DNA of 64,000 nucleotides from Coprococcus sp. OM04-5BH (GTDB lineage Bacteria; Bacillota; Clostridia; Lachnospirales; Lachnospiraceae). Positions within the stretch are counted from its first letter, which is position 1, and the number at the start of each line of letters is the position of its first letter. Shown piece after piece: positions 20,349 through 29,075 of the stretch. The notes beneath the pieces are model-generated. The model saw nothing but the letters and a program-made list of their open reading frames with translations. It was not told the DNA's origin and ran no database searches. The stretch is taken from contig NZ_QULM01000001.1 of NCBI RefSeq assembly GCF_003482105.1, forward strand, positions 620,001-684,000, in the 5' to 3' direction. The position numbers were made by a program, and so were the translations under genes.

Positions 20349-20466
20349 GATAAGAAACAAGTAAAAAATAAATAACAGACAAAACTAAGGATTAAATGCT
20401 CAGGCTGATGGCCATGGGCTCGGAAATAAAATCAACAGAGTATAACGGAAAAGGGAGATTAAGATT

Positions 20467-20730
20467 ATGGTATCACAGACAGTAAAAGTAATTAATGCAC
20501 AGGGACTTCATATGAGACCGGCAGGAGTGCTGGCAAAGGAAATGACAAAGTTCAAGTCAGCAATAACTCTTGAGACCGCAGGTAAAAAGATAAATGCCAA
20601 GAGCGTAATGCTCATTATCGCAGCATGTATCAAGTGCGGTGCGGAGGTAACAGTAGAGTGTGAGGGCGAAGACGAGAAGGAAGCTCTTGCAAAGGCAGTA
20701 GAACTTATCGAGTCAGGATTTGGCGAGTAA
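20467..20730 (+). CDS. ptsH: Phosphocarrier protein HPr
   Basis: This small cytoplasmic carrier passes phosphate from enzyme I to EIIA domains. His15 lies in the GLHMRPAG motif, and Ser46 in NAKSVMLII is the HPr kinase site used in Firmicutes for catabolite control. At 87 residues it is standard. It lies 118 bases after fruA and before ptsI, so general PTS genes are joined to the fructose-specific ones here. A perfect 15-bp hairpin follows the stop and probably lowers or shapes expression of ptsI relative to ptsH. Confidence 0.96.
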   Translation: MVSQTVKVINAQGLHMRPAGVLAKEMTKFKSAITLETAGKKINAKSVMLIIAACIKCGAEVTVECEGEDEKEALAKAVELIESGFGE

Positions 20731-20745
20731 TATCAAGCGTTTTTA

Positions 20746-20789
20746 ACAGCCGGTGTCTGATGTCATGACAGGCGTCAGACACCGGCTGT
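20746..20789 (+). terminator. Perfect hairpin between ptsH and ptsI
   Basis: ACAGCCGGTGTCTGA (20746-20760) pairs perfectly with its complement at 20775-20789 around a 14-nt loop. The sequence after it is not a T run, so it is more likely a partial terminator or a 3' stabiliser for the ptsH message. Confidence 0.6.
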
Positions 20790-20877
20790 GTATTATCTGA
20801 CAGAAAGATTTTATCTAATGCAAATGATGAAGTATTAAGGTACCCGGTAAACGAAGGGGAAGTATAAGGAGGCCAAT

Positions 20878-22581
20878 ATGTATAGAGGAATAGGCGGTTC
20901 TGCCGGATATGGTGTGGGCAAGGCTGTTGTTATATCTGATGTCAAGCCTGAATATGTGGTAAGGACAATAACAGATACAGATGCAGAGATAAAGAGATAT
21001 GAAGATGCGGTTGCGGTATTCACTGAGAAGACCCGGAGGATGGCAGATGCAATGAAGGAAAGGGTCGGAGAGCATAATGCAGAGATCCTTGAGGGGCATA
21101 TATTATTGTTAAACGATCCGGGAATGGAAGAAATAATCAAGGGAACAATATCAGGAGGCACATGTGCAGAGTCGGCTCTTGAGTCAGCCTGTGATATGTT
21201 CTCATCAATGTTCATGATGGCGGATGATGAGCTTACAAAGCAGAGAGCAACAGACGTGGCAGATATCAAGCTCCGCATGCTTAAGATACTTACAGGAGTT
21301 CCCGATACAAATGTTGCTGATGTACCGGCAGGTACAATACTTGTGGCGAGAGACCTTACACCATCCATGACTGCCGGCATTATAAAGGAAAATGTTGAGG
21401 GCATCATAACAGAGGTCGGCGGAAAGACCTCCCACTCAGCAATCCTTGCCAGGGCACTGGAGATCCCTGCAGTACTGAGCATAGACGGAATAGTTGATAA
21501 GGTGACAGACGGAATGAACATAGCCGTTGACGGCAATAATGGAATATGTATAATTGATCCTACAGTTGAGGAGATAGCCGAGTATGTAGGAAAGAAGAGG
21601 GAATGGCTTGTCCAGAAGGAGACCCTTAAGGTGTTCATGGGCAAGGAGACAGTTACCGCAGATGGTAAGGCTGTAAGTCTCTATGGCAATATCGGCAAGC
21701 CTGAGGACGCAGAGCAGGTTAAGAGCTGTGACGGAGAAGGCATAGGTCTGTTCCGTACAGAGTTTCTGTTCATGGGAGCATCGCAGCTTCCAAGTGAGGA
21801 TCAGCAGTTTGAGGCATACAGGAAGGCTGCCGAGATCATGGAGGGCAAGGAGGTTATAATCAGAACACTGGACGTTGGCGGTGATAAGGATATCCCATAT
21901 CTTGGACTTGCTAAGGAGGATAATCCTTTCTTAGGTTTCAGGGCTGTAAGATACTGCCTGGCAAATGAGGCTTCATACAGAGTACAGCTCCGTGCGCTGC
22001 TCCGTGCCAGTGCCTACGGACACATTAAGATAATGGTACCGCTTGTAACCTGTGTGGATGAGATCAGAGCCGTTAAGGCGATGGTCGAGGTTATAAAGAA
22101 GGAATTTGACGCTGCCGGTATCCCTTATGACAAGGATATCCAGGTTGGTGTTATGATAGAGACCCCTGCAGCTGCACTTATTGCAGACCTTCTTGCCAAG
22201 GAAGCAGACTTCTTCAGTATAGGTACAAATGACCTTACACAGTACACAATGGCTGTAGACAGAGGAAATGCCAAGGTTGCATATCTGTACTCTGCATATA
22301 ACCCGGCAGTGCTCCGTTCAATGAAGTATATTATCGAATCTGCAAATAAAGCAGGCATAATGGTTGGAATGTGCGGCGAAGCAGCAGCAGATCCGCTGCT
22401 GATACCACTGCTTATCTCCTTTGGACTTAACGAGTTTTCTGTAAGTGCCACTTCCGTACTGGCAACCAGGGCGGTCATAAATAAGTGGACAAAGGAAGAA
22501 GCAGATCTTCTGGCAGAGAAGGCATTATCCCTTGCTACAGAGAAAGAGGTTATGGAACTTCTTAAGTCGAGCGTGAGATGA
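20878..22581 (+). CDS. ptsI: Phosphoenolpyruvate--protein phosphotransferase (PTS enzyme I)
   Basis: Enzyme I takes phosphate from phosphoenolpyruvate and gives it to HPr. The phospho-histidine is H186 in GGKTSHSAILAR. The PEP-binding barrel shows GIGLFRTEFLFM, the TLDVGGDKDIPYL segment and the signature DFFSIGTNDLTQYTMAVDR. The catalytic cysteine is in GMCGEAAADP. At 567 residues it is full length. The ATG at 20878 follows AAGGAGG. It is the last gene of the fructose/PTS block, and a palindrome resembling a LacI-family operator lies just behind it. Confidence 0.97.
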   Translation: MYRGIGGSAGYGVGKAVVISDVKPEYVVRTITDTDAEIKRYEDAVAVFTEKTRRMADAMKERVGEHNAEILEGHILLLNDPGMEEIIKGTISGGTCAESALESACDMFSSMFMMADDELTKQRATDVADIKLRMLKILTGVPDTNVADVPAGTILVARDLTPSMTAGIIKENVEGIITEVGGKTSHSAILARALEIPAVLSIDGIVDKVTDGMNIAVDGNNGICIIDPTVEEIAEYVGKKREWLVQKETLKVFMGKETVTADGKAVSLYGNIGKPEDAEQVKSCDGEGIGLFRTEFLFMGASQLPSEDQQFEAYRKAAEIMEGKEVIIRTLDVGGDKDIPYLGLAKEDNPFLGFRAVRYCLANEASYRVQLRALLRASAYGHIKIMVPLVTCVDEIRAVKAMVEVIKKEFDAAGIPYDKDIQVGVMIETPAAALIADLLAKEADFFSIGTNDLTQYTMAVDRGNAKVAYLYSAYNPAVLRSMKYIIESANKAGIMVGMCGEAAADPLLIPLLISFGLNEFSVSATSVLATRAVINKWTKEEADLLAEKALSLATEKEVMELLKSSVR

Positions 22582-22604
22582 TCCCATGATCCGGTTGGTG
22601 AAAA

Positions 22605-22618
22605 CTGAAACGTTTCAG
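22605..22618. promoter_or_regulatory. Perfect 14-bp palindrome downstream of ptsI
   Basis: CTGAAACGTTTCAG is a perfect palindrome with a central CG, the shape of LacI-family operators (E. coli Cra sites look much like it). The only sugar regulator visible nearby is DeoR-type, so the binding protein is unknown. The rest of the 294-base gap to the next gene holds a CACAA/TTGTG hairpin near 22660-22685 and no clear promoter. Confidence 0.45.
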
Positions 22619-22875
22619 AAAAAAACACAATGGAGCTCCGGTATTCGGAAAGTATTTGCACAATTAAAAAAAAGTCAAGTTGTGATAATCTACAAATATT
22701 GCCAGCCTAAGTGGATAAAGTAACGAATTTGGTTTTTCGTGTCGATTTACTATGGATTTTGAACGTGAAAATTTGATATTATAGGTATAGGCAGAAAATG
22801 AGTTGGATTGAGTTATGAAATAGTTTCACGGTAATATCTCATGAAGGTGTTTTAGTATTTGGAAGGAAGATTTGA

Positions 22876-23181
22876 ATGTTTGAAAATGAAAAGGTGAGAC
22901 ACGTAAAATTTGGTCAGGGGAATGTCATAGAGTGTGACGGAGTTCACATTAAGGTTATATTTGAGCTTCAGAATCTTGAGAAGACATTTGCCTATCCGGG
23001 AGTATTTGACAAGTTTCTTGTTTTTGAGAGCAATGGATTGCAGGAGGAGACAGACAGGAAGCTGGCGGATATCCGTACGGAACAGAAGAAGTTCGATAAC
23101 ATGAAGCGGCTCATGTATCTGGAGAATGAGAAGAGACACAAAGAAGAGCTGCTGGCGAAGGCAAAGAAGAAAAAAGCCTGA
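22876..23181 (+). CDS. Small protein with UvrD-tudor-like N-terminus and coiled coil
   Basis: This is a protein of 101 residues. The first half, VRHVKFGQGNVIECDGVHIKV...F, has the pattern of the small SH3/tudor-like domain found at the C-terminus of UvrD/PcrA helicases and in related free-standing proteins (DUF3553-like). It is followed by YPGVFDKFLVFESN. The second half (about 55-101) is a highly charged helix ending in AKAKKKKA, probably a coiled coil. Such domains bind RNA polymerase or nucleic acid in PcrA, but no function is assigned here. The ATG at 22876 follows GGAAGGAAG. It is monocistronic, with its own terminator. Confidence 0.65.
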   Translation: MFENEKVRHVKFGQGNVIECDGVHIKVIFELQNLEKTFAYPGVFDKFLVFESNGLQEETDRKLADIRTEQKKFDNMKRLMYLENEKRHKEELLAKAKKKKA

Positions 23182-23234
23182 GATTTATTATTACTAAGCT
23201 GATATACCGGTTGTTGCACTGCGGATCGGAATTC

Positions 23235-23256
23235 CCGGTGTGATGACCGGTTTTTT
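23235..23256 (+). terminator. Rho-independent terminator
   Basis: CCGGT (23235-23239) pairs with ACCGG (23246-23250), followed by six Ts. It ends the small tudor-like gene. Confidence 0.75.
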
Positions 23257-23267
23257 ATGTATATTAC

Positions 23268-23296
23268 TTGTTATTTGCATATCAGTGTGGTACAAT
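23268..23296 (+). promoter_or_regulatory. Promoter of the nfnAB operon
   Basis: TTGTTA (23268-23273) and TACAAT (23291-23296) are 17 bp apart. A second candidate, TTGATA (23309-23314) with TATGCT (23332-23337), is also spaced 17 bp. Either would serve nfnA. Confidence 0.5.
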
Positions 23297-23417
23297 CGGA
23301 TTGCTTTATTGATAAAAATTATTTAGTCTATTATGCTTGTCAGTTAAGAAAAACAGGTAGAAGAGTATTTTGGTTGAGAAAATAATATCTGCCGGACAGA
23401 GAAAGGAAGAAGATCGC

Positions 23418-24305
23418 GTGTATAGTATTGTTAAAACAGAACAGTTAACAGACACAATTTATCTCATGGAAGTAAAAGCTCCGAGAGTAGCAAAGAATTG
23501 TCTCCCGGGACAGTTTATTATAGTCAGAGGATCAGATGACGGGGAGAGGATACCTCTTACCATCTGTGATTACAATAGAGAAGAAGGCACAGTTACCATA
23601 GTATTCCAGGTAGTAGGCGCTGCTACGGAGATGATGAGAAATTATAAGGCTGGAGATGCATTTGCAGATTTTGTTGGACCACTTGGCTGCCATTCAGAGT
23701 TATGCGATGAGAACATAGATGATCTTAAGAATAAGAAGATATTGTTTGTTGCAGGAGGTGTCGGTACTGCTCCTGTATACCCACAGGTTAAGTGGCTCCA
23801 CGAGAATGGTGTTGACGCAGATGTTATCATCGGTGGAAGAAACAAGTCACTTATCATCCTTGAGGATCAGATGAGAACTGTTGCAGGCAACCTGTATATA
23901 ACAACGGATGATGGCTCTTACGGAAGCAAGGGTGTTGTTACAAATGAGATCCAGAAGCTTGTTGATGCAGGAAATAAATATGACGTATGTATCGCGATTG
24001 GACCAATGATAATGATGAAGTTCGTATGTAAGCTCACAAAGGAGCTTGGTATCCATACTGTTGTCAGCCTGAACCCTATCATGGTAGATGGAACAGGTAT
24101 GTGCGGTGCGTGCAGAGTTACAGTCGGCGGTGAAGTTAAGTTTGCCTGCGTAGACGGACCTGAGTTTGATGGACATCTTGTAGACTTCGATGAGGCTATG
24201 AAGCGTCAGCAGATATATAAGACAGCAGAAGGAAGAGCGTATCTTGCAGCTAAAGAAGGAGATACACACCATGGTGGCTGTGGAAATTGCGGAGGTGACA
24301 AATAA
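23418..24305 (+). CDS. nfnA: NADH-dependent ferredoxin:NADP oxidoreductase subunit A (NfnA type)
   Basis: This is the small flavoprotein subunit of the electron-bifurcating NADH-dependent reduced ferredoxin:NADP+ oxidoreductase; older labels are ferredoxin-NADP reductase alpha or sulfide dehydrogenase B. The FAD domain shows PGQFIIVR and ERIPLTICDYN, the nucleotide domain shows FVAGGVGTAPVYPQVKWL, and the C-terminal [2Fe-2S] site uses GTGMCGACRVTVGGEVKFAC. The GTG at 23418 lies eight bases after AAGGAAG and gives 295 residues, the family length; a TTG at 23370 would add a non-conserved leader. It overlaps nfnB by one base. Confidence 0.9.
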   Translation: MYSIVKTEQLTDTIYLMEVKAPRVAKNCLPGQFIIVRGSDDGERIPLTICDYNREEGTVTIVFQVVGAATEMMRNYKAGDAFADFVGPLGCHSELCDENIDDLKNKKILFVAGGVGTAPVYPQVKWLHENGVDADVIIGGRNKSLIILEDQMRTVAGNLYITTDDGSYGSKGVVTNEIQKLVDAGNKYDVCIAIGPMIMMKFVCKLTKELGIHTVVSLNPIMVDGTGMCGACRVTVGGEVKFACVDGPEFDGHLVDFDEAMKRQQIYKTAEGRAYLAAKEGDTHHGGCGNCGGDK

Positions 24306-25705
24306 TGGCTATAGATGTAGATGTATTTAAGAGAGTTCCTGTTCGCGAGCAGGACGCCAGTGAGCGTGCTCATAATTTTGAAGAGGTTTGTTACGGATAC
24401 AATGCTGAGGAGGCAATGGCTGAGGCGTCAAGATGTATAGGATGCAAGAACGCACCATGTATGGGTGGATGTCCTGTATCAATAAATATTCCAGGATTCA
24501 TTGCTAAGGTTAAGGAAGGAAACTTCGCTGAAGCGTTCCAGATCATCAGTGAGTCATCTGCACTCCCTGCTGTATGCGGTCGTGTATGTCCACAGGAGAC
24601 ACAGTGTGAGCACAGATGTATCAGAGGAATAAAGGGCGAAGCCGTATCAATCGGTAAGCTTGAGAGATTTGTTGCAGACTGGGCAAGAGAGAATGGCATC
24701 AAGCCTGAGCCTGCTAAGGAAAAGAACGGCAAGAGGGTCGCTGTTATCGGTTCGGGTCCTTCAGGTGTTACATGTGCCGGAGACCTTGCGAAGATGGGCT
24801 ATGATGTTACAATATTTGAGGCACTTCATGAGCCGGGAGGAGTTCTTGTATATGGTATTCCTGAATTCCGTCTCCCTAAGGAAAAGGTAGTTAAGAAAGA
24901 GATAGAGAACATAAAGAGTCTTGGCGTTAAGATTGAGACAAATGTAGTGGTAGGCAAGTCGGTTACCATCGACTCACTTCTTGAGGACGAGGGCTTTGAC
25001 GCAGTATTCGTAGGTTCAGGTGCCGGCCTTCCTAAGTTCATGGGTATTCCTGGTGAGAACTCAAACGGAGTATTCTCAGCGAATGAGTATCTTACAAGAA
25101 GTAACCTTATGAAGGCGTTTGACGAGAATTCAAATACACCTATCATGCATGCCAAGAAGGTAGCAGTTGTAGGTGGTGGTAATGTTGCTATGGACGCGGC
25201 AAGAACAGCATTACGTCTCGGTGCAGAGACACATATCGTATACAGACGTTCAGAGGAGGAGCTTCCTGCAAGAGTCGAGGAAGTACATCACGCTAAGGAA
25301 GAGGGGATTATATTTGATCTTCTTACAAATCCTACAGAGATCCTTGCAGACGAGAAAGGCTGGGTATGCGGAATCAGGTGTGTAAAGATGGAGCTTGGCG
25401 AGCCTGATGCTTCAGGAAGAAGAAGACCTGTTGTGATCCCTGGTTCAGAGTTCGTTATGGATGTGGATGCAGTTATCATGTCACTTGGTACTTCACCAAA
25501 CCCACTTATCTCATCAACAACAAAGGGACTTGATACAAATAAGTGGAAGTGCCTTGTAGCTGACGAGGCTGATGGAAAGACAACCAAGGAAGGTGTATAT
25601 GCCGGTGGTGACGCAGTTACAGGTGCAGCCACAGTTATCCTTGCCATGGGTGCAGGAAAGGCAGCAGCCAAGGGTATTGACGAGTACATTAAGAGCAAGA
25701 ACTAA
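24305..25705 (+). CDS. nfnB: NfnB-type NADPH oxidoreductase (homotetrameric glutamate synthase small-subunit family)
   Basis: This is the large FAD and iron-sulfur subunit partnering NfnA. The N-terminal cluster region carries CIGCKNAPCMGGCPV and CGRVCPQETQCEHRC, binding two [4Fe-4S] clusters. An FAD site (VIGSGPSGVTCAGDLA) and an NADPH site (VVGGGNVAMDAARTALRLG) follow. The length of 466 residues matches NfnB and GltA. The one-base overlap with nfnA shows a two-gene operon. The complex balances NADH, NADPH and ferredoxin in fermenters. Databases often call such proteins glutamate synthase, but the paired NfnA argues for NfnB. Confidence 0.9.
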   Translation: MAIDVDVFKRVPVREQDASERAHNFEEVCYGYNAEEAMAEASRCIGCKNAPCMGGCPVSINIPGFIAKVKEGNFAEAFQIISESSALPAVCGRVCPQETQCEHRCIRGIKGEAVSIGKLERFVADWARENGIKPEPAKEKNGKRVAVIGSGPSGVTCAGDLAKMGYDVTIFEALHEPGGVLVYGIPEFRLPKEKVVKKEIENIKSLGVKIETNVVVGKSVTIDSLLEDEGFDAVFVGSGAGLPKFMGIPGENSNGVFSANEYLTRSNLMKAFDENSNTPIMHAKKVAVVGGGNVAMDAARTALRLGAETHIVYRRSEEELPARVEEVHHAKEEGIIFDLLTNPTEILADEKGWVCGIRCVKMELGEPDASGRRRPVVIPGSEFVMDVDAVIMSLGTSPNPLISSTTKGLDTNKWKCLVADEADGKTTKEGVYAGGDAVTGAATVILAMGAGKAAAKGIDEYIKSKN

Positions 25706-25729
25706 TAGAAAGATAAATTATTAAGTGAG

Positions 25730-25768
25730 AGAAACTCTGAGAGTGGATTATTTTCAGAGTTTCTTTTC
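25730..25768 (+). terminator. Rho-independent terminator after nfnB
   Basis: AGAAACTCTGA (25730-25740) pairs with TCAGAGTTTCT (25754-25764), followed by a T-rich run. Confidence 0.85.
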
Positions 25769-25797
25769 TTTAGTTTATTAAGTACAGGGTGTATAAT
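25769..25797 (+). promoter_or_regulatory. Promoter and leader of the Lrp-type regulator gene
   Basis: TTTAGT (25769-25774) and TATAAT (25792-25797) are 17 bp apart. The leader to the gene (about 25804-25868) contains a CCAAAT/ATTTGG hairpin whose loop, TTTTAATGGGCTGATATT, matches a segment of the proC leader at 17 of 18 positions. Confidence 0.55.
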
Positions 25798-25868
25798 CGA
25801 CTATAAGAAATCTGAGATCATGCCAAATTTTTAATGGGCTGATATTTGGGATAATAAGGAGAAGGAAA

Positions 25869-26375
25869 ATGGAAAAGCGTGAGCTGGTATATTATAAACT
25901 TGATGAGGTGGATTGCAAGATATTGGCAATGCTCCAGGAGAATGCGAGAGCTTCTCTTAAGGATATGGCTGCGGCAGTATCAATGTCACCTACAGCAGTG
26001 GGAACCCGTATAGACAGAATGTTGGAGGAGGGAGTCCTTGAGGGTTTTACCACCAAGCTTAATCCGGAGTCAATGGGCCACTATATAAAGGCATTTATCA
26101 ACCTTGAGGTGTCACCTGACCAGAAGGAAGAATTCTATCCGTATATAGACAGCGTGTTGAATGTAGTTGAGTGTAATTGTGTTACCGGGGATTACTCAAT
26201 GCTTATTGAGGTGAGATTTAAGACTACTGCTGATCTGGATCATTTCGTAGGAGAACTCCAGAGGTTTGGGAAGACCAAGACGCAGATTGTGTTCTCAACC
26301 TGCGTAAAGCACAGGTGCAGATACTGGAGAGCAGATAATGAGATAAGGAGTACCACTGCAAATGACAAGCAGTAA
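25869..26375 (+). CDS. Lrp/AsnC family transcriptional regulator
   Basis: This is a 168-residue feast/famine regulator. The N-terminal helix-turn-helix (about residues 12-60) reads VDCKILAMLQENARASLKDMAAAVSMSPTAVGTRIDRMLEEGVLEGF, and the C-terminal RAM ligand domain shows IKAFINLEVSP and CVTGDYSMLIEVRFKTTADLDHFV. Proteins of this family bind amino acids and form octamers or larger assemblies. It lies directly before gdhA and near proC, so control of glutamate or proline metabolism is a reasonable guess but not shown. The ATG at 25869 follows AAGGAGAAGG. It has its own promoter and terminator. Confidence 0.92.
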   Translation: MEKRELVYYKLDEVDCKILAMLQENARASLKDMAAAVSMSPTAVGTRIDRMLEEGVLEGFTTKLNPESMGHYIKAFINLEVSPDQKEEFYPYIDSVLNVVECNCVTGDYSMLIEVRFKTTADLDHFVGELQRFGKTKTQIVFSTCVKHRCRYWRADNEIRSTTANDKQ

Positions 26376-26443
26376 AATTTAAAAAATAAGGTTTTACTGT
26401 GGAAAAACCTAAAAAATCCACAAAATCACATATGCGATATGAT

Positions 26444-26484
26444 AAAATCCAAGTAAAAACAACTTTTTACTTGGATTTTTTAAG
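26444..26484 (+). terminator. Strong terminator before gdhA
   Basis: AAAATCCAAGTAAAAA (26444-26459) pairs perfectly with its complement (26464-26479) around a 4-nt loop, with Ts on the 3' side. It separates lrp from gdhA. Confidence 0.9.
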
Positions 26485-26491
26485 TTTTTAC

Positions 26492-26520
26492 TTTACATTA
26501 TTAATGCACTGTAATATAAT
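26492..26520 (+). promoter_or_regulatory. gdhA promoter
   Basis: TTTACA (26492-26497) and TATAAT (26515-26520) are 17 bp apart, directly after the lrp terminator. Confidence 0.8.
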
Positions 26521-26562
26521 GTGCCTAGTGGTTGGAAAACAATCAATAAAATAAAGCTTTAG

Positions 26563-27936
<1,374 letters not shown>

Positions 27937-27965
27937 TTAACAACAGACATATCCTTTTAACATAA

Positions 27966-28002
27966 AAAAGACCCGGTCGTGGATTTCACGGTCGGGTTTT
28001 TT
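27966..28002 (+). terminator. Rho-independent terminator after gdhA
   Basis: ACCCGGTCGTG pairs with CACGGTCGGGT through two wobble pairs around a GATTT loop, followed by Ts. Confidence 0.9.
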
Positions 28003-28017
28003 GCGTAATATATGTTG

Positions 28018-28046
28018 TTGAATTATAGCCGCCGATTTTTTATAAT
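28018..28046 (+). promoter_or_regulatory. proC promoter
   Basis: TTGAAT (28018-28023) and TATAAT (28041-28046) are 17 bp apart. Transcription from about 28053 would place the tandem hairpin element (28061-28218) entirely in the proC leader. Confidence 0.75.
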
Positions 28047-28060
28047 ATTATAAATTACGT

Positions 28061-28218
28061 AAGCTTTACATGGAAGCTTGATATGTGGCGTCAGCCCTCT
28101 ATTATAAAGTGAATTTTAATGGGCTGATGTTCAATGATTGTGTCAAGTTTTCTATGAAAACTTGATATGCAGCTCCAGCCATTTGCCGAAGGCAAATTTT
28201 GCATGGCTGGAGTTCAAT
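28061..28218 (+). ncRNA. Tandem structured leader element of proC (two 75-76 nt units)
   Basis: Two units, 28061-28135 and 28143-28218, share the same plan but differ in sequence. Each has a first hairpin (AAGCTT/AAGCTT, or TCAAGTTTTC/GAAAACTTGA), the constant CTTGATATG, a second stem (TCAGCCC/GGGCTGA, or CTCCAGCCA/TGGCTGGAG), and a constant GTTCAAT. Stem bases vary between units while pairing is kept, which indicates a selected RNA structure. The second unit abuts the proC ribosome site (AAAAAGGAGG), which suggests translational control. I do not recognise it as a known riboswitch. Confidence 0.6.
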
Positions 28219-28234
28219 AAAAAGGAGGAGAAGC

Positions 28235-29014
28235 ATGAATAAATTAGGTTTTGTGGGAATGGGCAACATGGCAACGGCACTTTGTTCCGGTTTTATAAAA
28301 AGCGGATTGATATCCGGAGAAGATGTGTATGGCTATGCACCTCATTTTGATAAATTAAAGAAAAATGCAGAGAAATATGGTTTTGTTCCAAAGGAAAGCC
28401 TTGTGGATATGGTAAAGGAATGTGACACAATAATACTTGCCTGCAAACCATATCAGATTGAAGAAGTCTTAAAGGAGCTGGGTGATGCTATTGAGAATAA
28501 AGCAATAATATCCATTGCACTGGGCTGGAATTATGACAAGCTTGACAACCTTATAGATGCAGATGTGAGATTGCAGTTCGTAATGCCAAATACACCTGCC
28601 ATGGTGGGAGAGGGAGTACTTTTATTTGAAGATAAAAACTCACTTCTTCCGGAGGAAAGAGAAGAAATAATGAAGCTGTTTGGTTCTGTGGGACTGGTGG
28701 AGGAAATGGCCTCTGAGCTTATGGGTATAGGCGGAGCAGTGACCGGCTGCGGACCTGCATTTGTAGATCTTATGATGGAAGCATATGCTGACGCTGCGGT
28801 AAAATACGGTGTTAAAAGAGACGTGGCATATAAGCTGGTAGGGCAGTTGGTGCTTGGCTCAGCGAAGCTCATGCTTGAGACAGGAGAGCATCCGGCAGTA
28901 CTTAAGGACAATGTATGCTCACCGGGAGGCTCCACCATAAAGGGCGTCACGGCCCTTGAAAAGGCAGGCTTCAGAAATGCATGTATAGAGTCCATTGATT
29001 CTATAATGAATTGA
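28235..29014 (+). CDS. proC: Pyrroline-5-carboxylate reductase
   Basis: This enzyme makes proline by NAD(P)H reduction of pyrroline-5-carboxylate in the cytoplasm. The Rossmann start KLGFVGMGNMATALCSGF, the VMPNTPAMVGEG segment and the C-terminal signature region DNVCSPGGSTIKGVTALEKAGFR are clear. The ATG at 28235 lies behind AAGGAGGAG and gives 259 residues; the frame extends upstream to 28199, but that part would start inside the leader hairpin. The leader carries a tandem structured element that probably controls translation. The next gene starts 62 bases on. Confidence 0.95.
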   Translation: MNKLGFVGMGNMATALCSGFIKSGLISGEDVYGYAPHFDKLKKNAEKYGFVPKESLVDMVKECDTIILACKPYQIEEVLKELGDAIENKAIISIALGWNYDKLDNLIDADVRLQFVMPNTPAMVGEGVLLFEDKNSLLPEEREEIMKLFGSVGLVEEMASELMGIGGAVTGCGPAFVDLMMEAYADAAVKYGVKRDVAYKLVGQLVLGSAKLMLETGEHPAVLKDNVCSPGGSTIKGVTALEKAGFRNACIESIDSIMN

Positions 29015-29075
29015 TAGGAATAAATTGGAAATAAAAAAACTTGGCAAATGACACAGTAAATAGTATAATGAACGT

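Noticed and set aside
20835..21644. Long minus-strand frame opposite ptsI
   Set aside because: It is an antisense shadow of a clear enzyme I gene, serine-rich and without a ribosome site.
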